NCBI GenBank assembly: GCA_012729225.1
Contig: JAAYDO010000049.1
Location: forward strand, 1-37,113
DNA: 37,113 bases
From: Bacteroidales bacterium
Lineage (GTDB): Bacteria; Bacteroidota; Bacteroidia; Bacteroidales; Bacteroidaceae
Direction of reading: 5' to 3'
In this document: positions 1 through 9,267 of the stretch, piece by piece
Numbering within the stretch: the stretch's first letter is position 1
Layout: the number at the start of each line of letters is the position of its first letter
Notes under the pieces: generated by a model
Database searches by the model: none
The model's input: the letters and a program-made list of their open reading frames with translations, nothing else
What the model was told of the DNA's origin: nothing
Program-made: the position numbers and the translations under genes

Positions 1-1
1 C

Positions 2-307
2 AAATGCCAATCGGTGCACTTCTCTGCGCAGATAGCTAGTTTTACCTTGACGTTGATGCAGTACAACATCCTTTGTACGGTGAAGCGATTTGAATCTTAC
101 GAAACCGTTGGTGCTCTCTTTTCTGAGGCCACTGATGATACTCTCGAGTTGTCCATTACGGACAAGATATGGGAACTTATCCTGGATGCCATCCTGGAAA
201 TAGCAGAGCTTGTCTCTGCTGATGCCAGCGAGTTGCTCAGTGCGCTTATTGATGAGAATCCTAAGTTCCATAAACTTTTTAATATGTATAATTTAAACGT
301 CGCTTGA
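2..307 (+). CDS. IS4-type DDE transposase, C-terminal part (cut by window edge)
   Basis: The reading frame is open to the first base and ends in two consecutive stop codons (TGA TGA), so only about the last 101 residues are present. The visible segment (QIASFTLTLMQYNIL, then VKRFESYETVGALF, then a helical acidic tail) resembles the C-terminal end of the IS4-like DDE transposases common in Bacteroidales insertion sequences; this is recognition from memory of the family, not a search. The DDE catalytic residues would lie upstream and cannot be checked, so I cannot say whether the element is intact. The sequence after the stop (about 318-335, ACTTGCGAAACT) could be the element's terminal repeat, but the other end is outside the window. 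Confidence 0.75.
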   Translation, partial: KCQSVHFSAQIASFTLTLMQYNILCTVKRFESYETVGALFSEATDDTLELSITDKIWELILDAILEIAELVSADASELLSALIDENPKFHKLFNMYNLNVA

Positions 308-556
308 TGAATACATATTCACTTGCGAAACTTTAGTATATAATAAAAACATACTCAAATTGTTTTCCCTCATGATGTATCACATTTATATACTCACCGT
401 GAATCAAATGACAATAAATCACTATCAGCCCATGTATTTGATAAATAAGCGACCACAGATGATTACGAGAAAAGAGACAGCCCAATTCAACAGGGTGAAT
501 CATACCATATTGGGGGTATGGTTGGTTGAAGCAAAGGAACTCTATGTATGTGAGGT
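308..556. other. gene-free stretch downstream of the transposase
   Basis: AT-rich sequence with no convincing gene. Open frames across it are short, overlap each other on both strands and have no recognisable product. It leads into the two repeat arrays that fill most of the gap before the end of recG. Confidence 0.5.
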
Positions 557-684
557 CAAAAACGCACGCATGGTTCATGGGGCATCACACCATTGTTCAT
601 GGCCACTTGGAGCATTGTTTGTTTGCCATCGCACCATTGTTCGTTGAAACGTCAAGAATGCTTTGGTCATGTGATGTGTCAAAT
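557..684 (+). repeat. Family A intergenic array, locus 1 (22-bp phased)
   Basis: The core CATTGTTC or a close variant starts at 569 (CATGGTTC), 591, 613 (CATTGTTT) and 635, with a decayed copy at 657, each exactly 22 bp after the last. Flanks match locus 2 at 17922-18092: an AAAACGCA-like left edge and a right edge reading GAATRCTT, then TCATGTGA, then TGTCAAAT. The 22-bp step is not a multiple of three, so the array is not a coding repeat. It sits between the convergent ends of the transposase and recG. Confidence 0.85.
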
Positions 685-800
685 AGCAGAGAAAGTTTAT
701 CGTTTCATGCTCTCAAACGCATGGTCTTATTCACTCTCTCCATAGAATGAAGAATGCGAATCTGACGAACTTGGGTTGATTGCTGAACTTGAAAATAAAG

Positions 801-932
801 AACAGGTATATTCCGTGATCAGCAACCATATGGTATAAGAGTGGCAACTATATGGTATAAGAGTAGTAACTATATGGTATAAGAGTGGCAACTATATGGT
901 ATTTACTCACGAACCATATAGTCTGAGAAAAA
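801..932 (+). repeat. Family B intergenic array, locus 1 (22-bp phased, palindromic core)
   Basis: The core ATATGGT recurs at 828, 850, 872 and 894, with a variant (ATATAGT) at 916, always 22 bp apart. Units read as (C)YATATGGT followed by ATAAGAGTRGYAA; the fullest core ACCATATGGT is a perfect palindrome. The left flank at 801-820 (AACAGGTATATTCCGTGATC) is identical over 20 bases to the flank of locus 2 at 32025-32044 in reverse orientation. The right flank, TCACGAACCATAT then GTCTGAGAAAAA, is also shared. Confidence 0.9.
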
Positions 933-982
933 GAAAATATGCCTCCTTCTTTGTTTGTGTTTTTGCTTGGCGGAAGAGTCCA

Positions 983-3160
983 TCAACTGATTGCTCCCCA
1001 GTTGATATTGGTCTTTCTCAGTTCTCTGAGTCTTCTCCAAAGGATGTCGTTTTCTGTGTTTCGTTCCTCTGGGTCTGAGTCAATGACTGACTGGGCAGTG
1101 TCTCGTGCCAAGGTGAGGATTTGTCCGTCTTTGGCAAGATTTGCAATCTTGAGGTCGAAAGCCATGCCAGACTGCTGTGTGCCTTCAAGATCGCCAGGAC
1201 CTCTTAGTTTGAGGTCTTGTTCGGCAATCTCAAATCCGTCGGTGGTATCTACCATGACTTGCACTCGTTTGCGGGTGGTTTCTCCTATTTCAAACTTTGT
1301 GACCAACACGCAGTAGCTTTGATCGGAGCCTCTACCCACACGTCCACGAAGCTGGTGCAGCTGGCTGAGTCCGAAGCGTTCGGCATTTTCTATAATCATG
1401 ACAGAGGCGTTGGGCACATTTACACCAACCTCTATCACGGTGGTGGAGACGAGGATGTGGGTTTCGTGGTTGGCAAATCGTTGCATCTCCGCATCCTTGT
1501 CCTTCGGTTTCATTTTACCATGAACCTTGCTCACCTTATAGTTGGGGAAGGCACGTGCAATTTCTTCATAGCCAGCCTCAAGGTCTTTGAGATCCAGTTT
1601 TTCTGTTTCTTTGATGAGTGGATAGACGATGTAGATTTGTCGGCCTATAGACAGTTCACGATTCATCAACTCATAGATGCGAGGGCGATGGGCATCGAAC
1701 ATGTGGATGGTGCGGATGGGTTTTCGTCCAGGTGGAAGTTCGTCGATGACACTGACATCGAGGTCGCCATACAGGGTCATGGCGAGTGTGCGTGGGATGG
1801 GGGTTGCTGTCATCACCAACACATGGGGTGGAACAGTGTTTTTCATCCAAAGTTTGGCACGCTGGGCCACACCGAACCGGTGTTGCTCATCAATGACTAC
1901 AAGCCCCAGTTTGTGGAAAAGCACATTGTCTTCTATCACAGCATGTGTTCCCACAAGAATGTCAATGTCTCCAGTGACAAGTCCTTCCAATATAGCGGTG
2001 CGTTTCTTCCCTTTCACTGTGCCAGTGAGCAATTCCACCCTTACAGGCAAATCGGCCAAAAAGCCACATAGTGTCTCTCGATGTTGTTCTGCCAAGATTT
2101 CTGTGGGAGCCATGATGCAAGCCTGACAACCGTTGTCGATGGCAATAAGTGCAATCATAAGTGCTACTAATGTCTTCCCGCTTCCCACATCTCCTTGCAA
2201 GAGCCTGTTCATCTGTCGTTGAGACCTCATGTCGGCTCGGATTTCTCGGATAACACGCTTTTGAGCCTCTGTCAGTTGGAATGGTAGGTGATGGTAGAAG
2301 AAACGATTGAAGTTCTCTCCAATGGTGTTAAAAACCATCCCCTTGTAGCGTAACTGGCGATCCTTCACATAACGAAGAATATTCAGTTGCACATAGAAGA
2401 GTTCTTCAAACTTCAGTCTTAGCTGTGCATGTCTGAGTGACTCTGGTGAAGAAGGGTAGTGAATGTTATGGATGGCATCGTTGTGTGACATCAGATGATG
2501 CTTCTGAACGATGTAGCCGGGTAGTGTCTCTGGTAGGGGAGTCTTGAGAATCTTAAACATGTTGGCCGTGAGTTTGGCCATGCCTGCCGATGTGAGCCCG
2601 CTACGTTTCATCTTCTCTGAGGTGTTATAGCTGGGGCATAGACCCTTGAACACCGATGGTTGTGCATCCAAAGACTCTTGAATATTGGTATTTGTCGGAT
2701 TCTCTTGAAACAAATTGCCTGTGGTGCATGCTTGCTGTTTGATTTCTTCGGGTGCATTCTCCATTTCAGGATGGGCTATTTGAATGCGTCCGTTGAACAC
2801 GTTTGGTTTGCCAAATACAATGTAAGATTTATGGCAGTCGTAGGTCTTTTTGATATATTTGATACCTTGAAACCATACGAGGTCGATAAATCCTGTACCA
2901 TCTGAAAAATGGGCAATGAGTCGCGCACCTCTTCCTTCACCTGTTGTTTCGAAAGAGAGTATTTGTCCGCATAACTGCACATAGGGCATGTTCCCGTTGA
3001 TGTTGCCGATTTTGTAGATACGGCTTCTGTCCACGTATTTATAAGGATAATACACCAGAAGATCGCCAACGGTGGTGATGTGGAGTTCGTTGGCGAGTAG
3101 GGTAGCGCGGTTGGGTCCTACTCCTTGCAGATATTTAATATCTTGACTGAGTATATTCAT
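983..3160 (-). CDS. recG: ATP-dependent DNA helicase RecG
   Basis: RecG remodels stalled replication forks and Holliday junctions, using ATP to drive branch migration. The 725-residue product has the N-terminal wedge region (GVGPNRATLLANELHITTVG near residue 13), Walker A GDVGSGKT at 323-330, the DEQH box at 424-427, TATPIPRT at 451-458 and the late helicase motif RGRVGRG at 605-611. It is somewhat longer than the usual 680-700 residues because of a low-similarity insertion at about 135-172, within or after the wedge domain. It is the last gene of a minus-strand cluster and starts 53 bases after dnaG, so it is probably co-transcribed with it. No hairpin terminator is visible downstream; the repeat arrays begin there. 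Confidence 0.98.
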   Translation of the reverse strand: MNILSQDIKYLQGVGPNRATLLANELHITTVGDLLVYYPYKYVDRSRIYKIGNINGNMPYVQLCGQILSFETTGEGRGARLIAHFSDGTGFIDLVWFQGIKYIKKTYDCHKSYIVFGKPNVFNGRIQIAHPEMENAPEEIKQQACTTGNLFQENPTNTNIQESLDAQPSVFKGLCPSYNTSEKMKRSGLTSAGMAKLTANMFKILKTPLPETLPGYIVQKHHLMSHNDAIHNIHYPSSPESLRHAQLRLKFEELFYVQLNILRYVKDRQLRYKGMVFNTIGENFNRFFYHHLPFQLTEAQKRVIREIRADMRSQRQMNRLLQGDVGSGKTLVALMIALIAIDNGCQACIMAPTEILAEQHRETLCGFLADLPVRVELLTGTVKGKKRTAILEGLVTGDIDILVGTHAVIEDNVLFHKLGLVVIDEQHRFGVAQRAKLWMKNTVPPHVLVMTATPIPRTLAMTLYGDLDVSVIDELPPGRKPIRTIHMFDAHRPRIYELMNRELSIGRQIYIVYPLIKETEKLDLKDLEAGYEEIARAFPNYKVSKVHGKMKPKDKDAEMQRFANHETHILVSTTVIEVGVNVPNASVMIIENAERFGLSQLHQLRGRVGRGSDQSYCVLVTKFEIGETTRKRVQVMVDTTDGFEIAEQDLKLRGPGDLEGTQQSGMAFDLKIANLAKDGQILTLARDTAQSVIDSDPEERNTENDILWRRLRELRKTNINWGAIS

Positions 3161-3213
3161 TCATATGTGGGACGATGGCAGGCTTTCTGGCTGCACATCC
3201 TTCGTGTCATTCT

Positions 3214-5277
3214 TTATTTGACCATTACACGGTCTCCTAACAGTTTTGCCAAATTACGGCGAACGCCACTCAGTTCATTGATGCGTCGCAACGTTTCCAT
3301 CATCTTCTCAGCATTGTTCTTCACTTCTGGGCGTGTCAGGTCTGCATTGCATTTTTTCAGTTCCTCTTCAACAATGGCATTCTTGTAGTCGAGCAAGAGT
3401 CGCTCCAGATAGGGGACAGACATGTCCTCTTCCGATTGTGTCATTTGGTAGGTTTTGCTCAGTTGATAGCGGTCTTCTACAAGATCGGCCGCTTCACGGC
3501 TAATTTCCACATCTTGATTGTTCAGAAGAAATTTGCTGGCGATGAAACCTTCATCATGCACATGTTGGATTGTTTGGCTCAACATTTTTGTGTAGAGTGG
3601 CGAACGTAGTTTAATCCCATCAAAAAGGAGGTCATTGTGTACAAACTCCACTAAACTGATGTGTGTGTCGTTACCTTCTGCATCTACCCCTTGGATGTCT
3701 TTCTCTCCGTATCGGGTTATCAGTGTCATCATCATCCGCTCTAAACCAATGAAGCGTTCAGAACTCTCTTCTTTCAGTTGGAGGGGAGTGCTAATGATTG
3801 GCGATGGGGTCTGATTGATAGGTTCGATAGGCTCTACAGCAGGAGTGGTCTCTATGTTGCCTGTTGCTTCTTGTTCTTCCTCTTGAACTCTTTCTGCTTC
3901 AGATAGTTTGCTCAATCGTTCTTCTCGTTCTCTTTCCCTTTGGGCCTCTTTTTTTAGATTCTCAAGAATGGCTATGCGATTCTTGTTTGCATTTCTCAAA
4001 AGTAGTGCTTCGTCTCTGTTGAGAATTTCAGCACATTCATGCACATAGGTGGAACGGATAATCTCGTCAGGAATGACAGCGATGCTCTTTAGGATGTCTT
4101 CTGTCATCTTGGCAAACTTGATGGGGTCACGTTGGCTATCCTTCATCAAGAGGTTGGTCTTGAAGAGGATGAAGTCTGTTTGATGAGCATCCACGTAAGC
4201 CTTGAATTCCTCGGCATTGTGTTTTCTTGAAAAACTGTCAGGGTCATCTCCATCAGGCAGGAGAAGAATCCTCACATTCATTCCTTCTGCCAACAACATG
4301 TCGGTGCTGCGTGTGGCAGCATGGATACCTGCCTCATCACCATCATAGAGAAGGGTGATGTTATTGGTGAAACGGTGGAGCAAGCGAATCTGCGCCTCGT
4401 TGAGTGCTGTGCCAGAGTTTGCCACCACATTTTCAATGCCACATTGGTGCATGGCTAATACATCGGTGTAGCCTTCCACCATATACACCAAATCTTCTTT
4501 GGCAATCTGCTTTTTGGCTTGGAAAATGCCATAGAGTTCATTTGCCTTGTGATAGATGAGAGAATCGGGTGAATTGACATATTTCTGGTTCACTCCTTTC
4601 GTTCGTGCGTCCAGTACACGCCCTCCGAAAGCCACCACTTTTCCACTGACATTCAACCAGGGAAATATGGCACGTCCTCTGAATCGGTCATAAATGCTAC
4701 CGTTGTCACGTTTTCCACATAGACCTGTATTTACCAGATATTTCTCTTGATACCCTTTCTTTTTTGCCTCGTCTGACATGGCATTAGGGCTATCAAGGCA
4801 GAATCCCAATTTGAACTTTGCAATGATGTCATCCCTAAATCCTCGACTGCGGAAGTATGCCAGCCCTATGGCGCGTCCATCTGGATTGTTCTGCATGGTT
4901 TGGCTGAAATACTTGGATGCCCATTCGTTGATGGCAAACATGCTTTCTCTTTCATCCATCCTCTGACGTTGCTCATCAGTCATCTTCTCTTCTTCAACAG
5001 GAATACCATATTTCTTGGCAAGAAGACGAAGGGCTTCAACATAGGGAACTTGTTCCACCTCCATCATGAAGTGGACAGCGTTTCCACCTTTGCCGCAACT
5101 GAAGCATTTACATACACCTCGGGCTGGTGAAACGGAGAAAGATGGGGTTTTGTCGTCGTGGAAAGGGCACAATCCTTTATAACTTGCACCTGTGCGGCGA
5201 AGCTTGACATAATCAGATACAACATCAACAATGTTGGCGGCATCAATAATACGGTCAATGGTGGATTGTGGTATCAT
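3214..5277 (-). CDS. dnaG: DNA primase DnaG
   Basis: DnaG makes the RNA primers for lagging-strand replication. From the chosen ATG at 5277 (MIPQSTID) it has 687 residues. The N-terminal CHC2 zinc finger is visible as CPFH at 37-40 and CKCFSC at 56-61. The TOPRIM catalytic core shows EGYTD at 268-272 and DGDEAG at 312-317. A charged linker rich in Glu and Arg follows, then the variable helicase-binding C-terminal domain. The frame extends 13 codons upstream to another ATG, but family members begin at MIPQ or similar. It lies 62 bases after folE and 53 before recG, in line with one long minus-strand transcript. Confidence 0.98.
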   Translation of the reverse strand: MIPQSTIDRIIDAANIVDVVSDYVKLRRTGASYKGLCPFHDDKTPSFSVSPARGVCKCFSCGKGGNAVHFMMEVEQVPYVEALRLLAKKYGIPVEEEKMTDEQRQRMDERESMFAINEWASKYFSQTMQNNPDGRAIGLAYFRSRGFRDDIIAKFKLGFCLDSPNAMSDEAKKKGYQEKYLVNTGLCGKRDNGSIYDRFRGRAIFPWLNVSGKVVAFGGRVLDARTKGVNQKYVNSPDSLIYHKANELYGIFQAKKQIAKEDLVYMVEGYTDVLAMHQCGIENVVANSGTALNEAQIRLLHRFTNNITLLYDGDEAGIHAATRSTDMLLAEGMNVRILLLPDGDDPDSFSRKHNAEEFKAYVDAHQTDFILFKTNLLMKDSQRDPIKFAKMTEDILKSIAVIPDEIIRSTYVHECAEILNRDEALLLRNANKNRIAILENLKKEAQREREREERLSKLSEAERVQEEEQEATGNIETTPAVEPIEPINQTPSPIISTPLQLKEESSERFIGLERMMMTLITRYGEKDIQGVDAEGNDTHISLVEFVHNDLLFDGIKLRSPLYTKMLSQTIQHVHDEGFIASKFLLNNQDVEISREAADLVEDRYQLSKTYQMTQSEEDMSVPYLERLLLDYKNAIVEEELKKCNADLTRPEVKNNAEKMMETLRRINELSGVRRNLAKLLGDRVMVK

Positions 5278-5339
5278 GCAGATTAGGGTTGCAAAAATGA
5301 AAGGATGGTGAGGCAAGATGATGCTTGCCTCTCATTTTA

Positions 5340-5903
5340 TTATTTGATGAGGCTTAAGAACTCTTTTCGTTTCTCAATGTTTTCGAACACACCTGTATAG
5401 TAGAGCGTGGTAGTGCTTGAGCCCTGTTTCTCAATACCTCTCATCTGGATACACATGTGTTGAGCCTCAATGGCTACGATTGCGCCCAGGGGATTGAGAG
5501 ATTGTTGCAAGCATTCACAAATGTCCTTGGTGAGATGTTCCTGTACTTGTAGGCGGTGAGAGAAAATATCGACAATGCGTGGAATCTTGCTCAGCCCTAC
5601 AATGTTTCCATTTGGAATGTAAGCCACATGTACTTTCCCGAAGAAAGGAAGGATATGATGTTCGCAAAGAGAATAGAACTCGATGTCTTTGACCAGCACC
5701 ATTTGGTCGTATTCCTCATGGAACATGGCCGATTTGAGTGTGGCAACAGGATCCATTGCATAGCCCTTGGTGAGTTCGAGTAATGTGCGCGCCATACGTT
5801 CGGGAGTCTTGATGAGTCCTTCTCGCTGCGTATCCTCACCGATGACTTCGAGGCTCTTCAAACAGCAGTCTTTTAGTATTTCTATCTGTTCTTCTCTATT
5901 CAT
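5340..5903 (-). CDS. folE: GTP cyclohydrolase I FolE
   Basis: FolE converts GTP to 7,8-dihydroneopterin triphosphate, the first step toward tetrahydrofolate. The 187-residue length fits the type I enzyme. The zinc ligands are visible as C80 and H83 in [20 protein letters not shown] and C151 in QHMCIQMRG. The substrate-binding segment [20 protein letters not shown] is intact. I chose the ATG at 5903 (MNREEQIE) because the 19 codons before it run into the neighbouring gene and do not resemble the family. Only 16 bases separate it from the stop of the SPOR gene upstream, so the two are probably co-transcribed. Confidence 0.97.
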   Translation of the reverse strand: MNREEQIEILKDCCLKSLEVIGEDTQREGLIKTPERMARTLLELTKGYAMDPVATLKSAMFHEEYDQMVLVKDIEFYSLCEHHILPFFGKVHVAYIPNGNIVGLSKIPRIVDIFSHRLQVQEHLTKDICECLQQSLNPLGAIVAIEAQHMCIQMRGIEKQGSSTTTLYYTGVFENIEKRKEFLSLIK

Positions 5904-5919
5904 TTCTGTTCTTAAGTTG

Positions 5920-6411
5920 TTATTGATAAACAAACACCTCGCTTTTGACAACGATAGCACCTTGTACTAACCTTGCACTTTTCAGTTTGTTGAGATATTC
6001 GTTGGCCTCCTGATGAGTGGCAAAGTCTCCTACACGGCAACGCCAGTTGGGAGATACAAAATCGGTATAAACAGACAGTTCTGGGAATACAGAGGCCACT
6101 TGTGAGCCAGCACGTTGTGCCTTGGTCTCGTCAGCACGCGTGCTGCCACCCCAATACACCTGAATGCGGTATCCACGTGCCTTGTTCTTTTTACCGCTTT
6201 TAATACCTACATCAGATTCTCTCTTGTCCTCCTTTTTCTCTGAAGTGAACTGCTTCTTTCCGTTCACCATATCGTTAAGAATGGAGTCTTGGTGTACTGT
6301 CACTGTGCCTTGTCCCGCACTTTTGCTGGTCAAATGATCCACAAAGTTTTGAGCAGACATGGTGATGGTACACAAAAGAATGGATAGTGTAATCGTGAGA
6401 AGTCTTTTCAT
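5920..6411 (-). CDS. Secreted SPOR-domain protein
   Basis: A 163-residue protein with an N-terminal signal peptide ([20 protein letters not shown], cleavage likely near residue 20), a charged linker, then a SPOR domain from about residue 78. RIQVYWGG at 82-89 and WRCRVGDF at 123-130 are the typical strand motifs. SPOR domains bind denuded glycan strands of septal peptidoglycan, so a periplasmic role tied to the cell wall or division is likely, though the specific function is unknown. The gene lies between tpiA (134-base gap) and folE (16-base gap). Confidence 0.9.
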   Translation of the reverse strand: MKRLLTITLSILLCTITMSAQNFVDHLTSKSAGQGTVTVHQDSILNDMVNGKKQFTSEKKEDKRESDVGIKSGKKNKARGYRIQVYWGGSTRADETKAQRAGSQVASVFPELSVYTDFVSPNWRCRVGDFATHQEANEYLNKLKSARLVQGAIVVKSEVFVYQ

Positions 6412-6545
6412 TTTGAGTGAGGAAATTGAGATTTATATGATGTGTTGATTAAAAATAGATGTTGGATGTGCGAGGTGTTGCAAACCTTGTCTTGAGCATT
6501 CGGTGTGACACATCGCACATCCTTCATCATAGATATTTTTATTTG

Positions 6546-7307
6546 TTACTTCTTCCAAGCATCGATAATGCCCTTGAAGTCGGCAGTCTTCAATGAAGCA
6601 CCACCAATGAGACCACCGTCGATGTTTGGTTTAGCGAAGAGTTCGGGAGCGTTTGAAGCCTTGCAAGAACCACCGTAGAGGATAGATGTCTCGTCTGCAA
6701 CAGCCTTGCCATATTTTTCAGCAACAACAGAACGGATGTAGGCATGAATCTCCTCAGCCTGCTCAGCAGTAGCAGTCTTGCCTGTACCGATAGCCCAGAT
6801 TGGTTCGTAAGCAATCACGATGTTCTTGAACTGCTCCTCTGTAAGGTGGAATACAGATCCTTCGAGTTCTGCCTTCACGACAGCATTCTGCTCGTTAGCC
6901 TCACGCTGAGCCAAAGACTCGCCGATGCAGAAGATCACCTGCAAACCGTTAGCCAAAGCGATGTCCACTTTCTCCTTCAAGATTTCAGGAGTCTCATTGT
7001 AGTACTCACGACGCTCTGAGTGACCGAGGATAACATATTCTGCACCTGTAGATTTCACCATCTCAGCAGAAACCTCGCCAGTGAAAGCACCCACTTCCTT
7101 GTCTGCGCAGTTCTCAGCACCGAGGTTGATCACGTTGTGATTGATGATTTCAGATACCTTTGCAAGGTGAATGAATGGAGTGCAGATGATCACACCGCAA
7201 TTGGGTTTGTCTGCTGTGAGAGCCTCGTTGAGTTCCTTTGCCAACTCAATACCTTCCTGAAGATTCTTGTTCATCTTCCAGTTGCCAGCAACAATTTTCT
7301 TTGCCAT
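6546..7307 (-). CDS. tpiA: Triosephosphate isomerase
   Basis: TpiA interconverts dihydroxyacetone phosphate and glyceraldehyde 3-phosphate in glycolysis and gluconeogenesis. The 253-residue length is normal. All catalytic residues are visible: N9 and K11 in GNWKMN, H96 in ILGHSERR, and E168 in [11 protein letters not shown], which begins the phosphate-gripping loop. The C-terminal phosphate-binding GGLIGGASL is also intact. It starts 19 bases after the BT_3928-family gene, consistent with one operon. Confidence 0.99.
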   Translation of the reverse strand: MAKKIVAGNWKMNKNLQEGIELAKELNEALTADKPNCGVIICTPFIHLAKVSEIINHNVINLGAENCADKEVGAFTGEVSAEMVKSTGAEYVILGHSERREYYNETPEILKEKVDIALANGLQVIFCIGESLAQREANEQNAVVKAELEGSVFHLTEEQFKNIVIAYEPIWAIGTGKTATAEQAEEIHAYIRSVVAEKYGKAVADETSILYGGSCKASNAPELFAKPNIDGGLIGGASLKTADFKGIIDAWKK

Positions 7308-7326
7308 AGTTTTGTTATTTTTATAG

Positions 7327-8544
7327 TTAAACTTTATGTTTAGTTGATAGTTCTTCGCTTTTGTTGATTTTTTTGTGTAGATGGGCTTTGTTCTTCTCCT
7401 CTTCTGCCTTCTTTGACCAATCCTGCAAGTCGTCCTCGTTGGGCAGGTTGTAATTGCTCCACTTCTTGATGATCACACCGTCTTTCAGCAACACTAATCC
7501 AGGATTGCCTCTCACAACCGTTTTGAGCATTCGTTCCTCTGCAATATAGTAGCCATATTCTGCTCCCGTGTGGTCGTTCCAGTAAATCTGTGCTCGCTCA
7601 TCTGCCGAGGCTGTCAGGCAATAGAAGGCGGTGTTGTGTTCGCGAGTGTAATCGTATATCTCGTTCACTCGGTCAATGCAGCCTTCATCTGCTTTCATCA
7701 AGTTTGGAATGACCAAGAGAAATGTGTAGCCATCAGCATAGAGAATGTCTTCGGTCATATCTTCATCATTTGCATCAGTCACATAGAAGTTGGCTGTGGC
7801 AAGGTGGCTTGTTTCCACAGGGATACGCCGTGTTTCCACATATTTCCAACTGGAGTCAGGATCTGTATCCTCAACACTTAGTTCCAAAGTCTTGCCATCT
7901 TTCTCATAGATGATTTTGATGTCAAATTTCTTCTGAGAAGAGGTGCTGTCCAGAACTGCTCTCATATCTGTACCCACACTGTAGGGTCGGAAATCCAGAA
8001 CGGGCAGACAGATGATGCAATAGATGGAGTATCCCACAATACTGCAGAGTGTCACAATGGCAATCAGCCATTTGATGCTCGACGAAACAAAGTTCTTTTG
8101 TAGGCTGTAGTTTTTACATACAAGGATGGCAAGAGCAAGTAGCACAATATTTTTTGCCAGCGTGCCTATGTTGCTTAACACCAACACGTCGCCAAAGCAT
8201 CCGCAGTCTTCCACGGGGTTTGCGATAGCGATATATACAGTCAAGAGCGTCATCAACGACATGAAGCCCACCGTAATTCTTGACGTTGTATTTCTTTTGA
8301 TACCAAAGAGAATATATACACCCAAGGTGAATTCTACCAGAGCTAATATGACTGAGCATCCTAACAGAAAGGTGTCGGGCAACCTGAACCATAACATGGC
8401 ACTAACATAGTCTTCAAGTTTGTAGGTTGTGCCCATAGGGTCGTTTGCCTTGATAAACCCACTGAACATGAAGGTTGCAGCCAAGAGCAACCTGCTTGCA
8501 TTTACAGTGATGGTCAAAAGCAGCGACTTAGTTTTCTTCGTCAT
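7327..8544 (-). CDS. BT_3928-family DoxX/MauE-like membrane protein
   Basis: A 405-residue inner-membrane protein. The first 180 residues hold five hydrophobic segments (roughly 11-30, 58-82, 92-109, 128-144 and 158-180) with a CGCFG motif at 114-118 at the start of a loop, as in MauE/DoxX-like redox-partner proteins. Residues 185-405 form a soluble domain, probably periplasmic, with a possibly thioredoxin-like end ([11 protein letters not shown], then [11 protein letters not shown]). Bacteroidales annotation calls this the BT_3928 family; its exact function is not known to me. Its start overlaps the end of the DUF1599 gene by 17 bases, so translation of the two is likely coupled. Confidence 0.88.
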   Translation of the reverse strand: MTKKTKSLLLTITVNASRLLLAATFMFSGFIKANDPMGTTYKLEDYVSAMLWFRLPDTFLLGCSVILALVEFTLGVYILFGIKRNTTSRITVGFMSLMTLLTVYIAIANPVEDCGCFGDVLVLSNIGTLAKNIVLLALAILVCKNYSLQKNFVSSSIKWLIAIVTLCSIVGYSIYCIICLPVLDFRPYSVGTDMRAVLDSTSSQKKFDIKIIYEKDGKTLELSVEDTDPDSSWKYVETRRIPVETSHLATANFYVTDANDEDMTEDILYADGYTFLLVIPNLMKADEGCIDRVNEIYDYTREHNTAFYCLTASADERAQIYWNDHTGAEYGYYIAEERMLKTVVRGNPGLVLLKDGVIIKKWSNYNLPNEDDLQDWSKKAEEEKNKAHLHKKINKSEELSTKHKV

Positions 8545-9082
8545 GCTGAACTTCGGAGAGTTTGATGAGTCCGAACACGGAATAGTTGATCATGTCGAGG
8601 TAGTTGGCATCAATGCCCTCAGAGATGAGTGTCTGACCGTCATGCCCTTCTATCTGCTTAGTGCGGTTCAACTTCATCAGGATCAGGTCGGTGTAGCTGC
8701 TCACTCTCATGGAGCGCCATGCCTCATCGTAGTCGTGATTCTTTCGCAACATCAGTTCAAGCGCCATCTGGGCATATTTGTCATAATATTCCATGGCCTT
8801 GTCTGCATCCATGTCCTCAGTCTCGGCATAGCCCAACTCCAACTGGATGAGACCTACAATGCCATAGTTCACGATTGCCTGAAACTCTGGGTAGATGCCC
8901 TCATCCACCAATGACACCTCCTTCACCTCAAGGCTTCTAATCCTATTGGCCTTGATGAAGATTTGGTCGGTGACAGATGATGGTCTCATGATGCGCCATG
9001 CCGCTCCATAGTCGTGCAACTTCTTGCTGAAGATGTCACGGCATTCGGCCATGGCTTGTCTGAATTGTTGTTGGGTGTCCAT
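8528..9082 (-). CDS. DUF1599 protein (nucleotide modification-associated domain), internally duplicated
   Basis: A 184-residue soluble protein made of two copies of the same unit. Copy 1 spans about residues 18-85 (KLHDYGAAWRIMRPSSVTDQ, then KANRIRSLE) and copy 2 about 109-178 (KNHDYDEAWRSMRVSSYTDL, then KLNRTKQIE). Each keeps the HDY, AWR, MR.SS.TD and K.NR.. positions. This matches DUF1599 (PF07659), which Pfam links to nucleotide modification; no reaction can be assigned from the sequence. It is the first gene of the tpiA-folE-dnaG-recG cluster and has a clear promoter box 20 bases upstream. Confidence 0.88.
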   Translation of the reverse strand: MDTQQQFRQAMAECRDIFSKKLHDYGAAWRIMRPSSVTDQIFIKANRIRSLEVKEVSLVDEGIYPEFQAIVNYGIVGLIQLELGYAETEDMDADKAMEYYDKYAQMALELMLRKNHDYDEAWRSMRVSSYTDLILMKLNRTKQIEGHDGQTLISEGIDANYLDMINYSVFGLIKLSEVQHDEEN

Positions 9083-9102
9083 ATCTTTCGTCTATTTGAC
9101 TG

Positions 9103-9110
9103 CAAAGTTA
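9103..9110 (-). promoter_or_regulatory. Bacteroidetes -7 box of the DUF1599-recG cluster
   Basis: Reading on the minus strand gives TAACTTTG, a match to the Bacteroidetes TAnnTTTG box, 20 bases before the DUF1599 start. No good TTTG -33 box is seen at the expected distance. The predicted leader is only about 12-15 bases. Confidence 0.65.
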
Positions 9111-9195
9111 CGGAAAAAATAGGAATTAGCGGCTCTTCCACACATGAAATAATGGATGTCTAAAGAATAATTGACCAATCATTCTCTTTTGCCTC

Positions 9196-9234
9196 ATAAA
9201 AAAGCGTCAAGCAATGACAAATTGCTTGACGCTT
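9196..9234 (-). terminator. Rho-independent terminator after the M23 peptidase
   Basis: A perfect 14-bp stem (9202-9215 with 9221-9234, loop of 5) is followed on the minus strand by six T residues. It begins about 33 bases after the M23 stop codon and separates the ndk-M23 unit from the DUF1599 promoter. Confidence 0.92.
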
Positions 9235-9267
9235 ATGGTCTTTAGAAATGGTATCTAAAGTGTGTCT

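Noticed and set aside
360-750. Overlapping short frames of 74-95 codons after the transposase
   Set aside because: They run through the family A array, overlap one another on both strands and show no known features.
801-932. Plasmid-type iterons marking a replication origin
   Set aside because: The 22-bp period fits iterons, but the array is dispersed in several chromosomal intergenic sites, no Rep gene is near, and no DnaA boxes were noticed.
1217-2071. 284-codon plus-strand frame opposite recG
   Set aside because: It is the antisense shadow of a gene with every expected RecG motif; long antisense frames arise from the codon bias of such genes.
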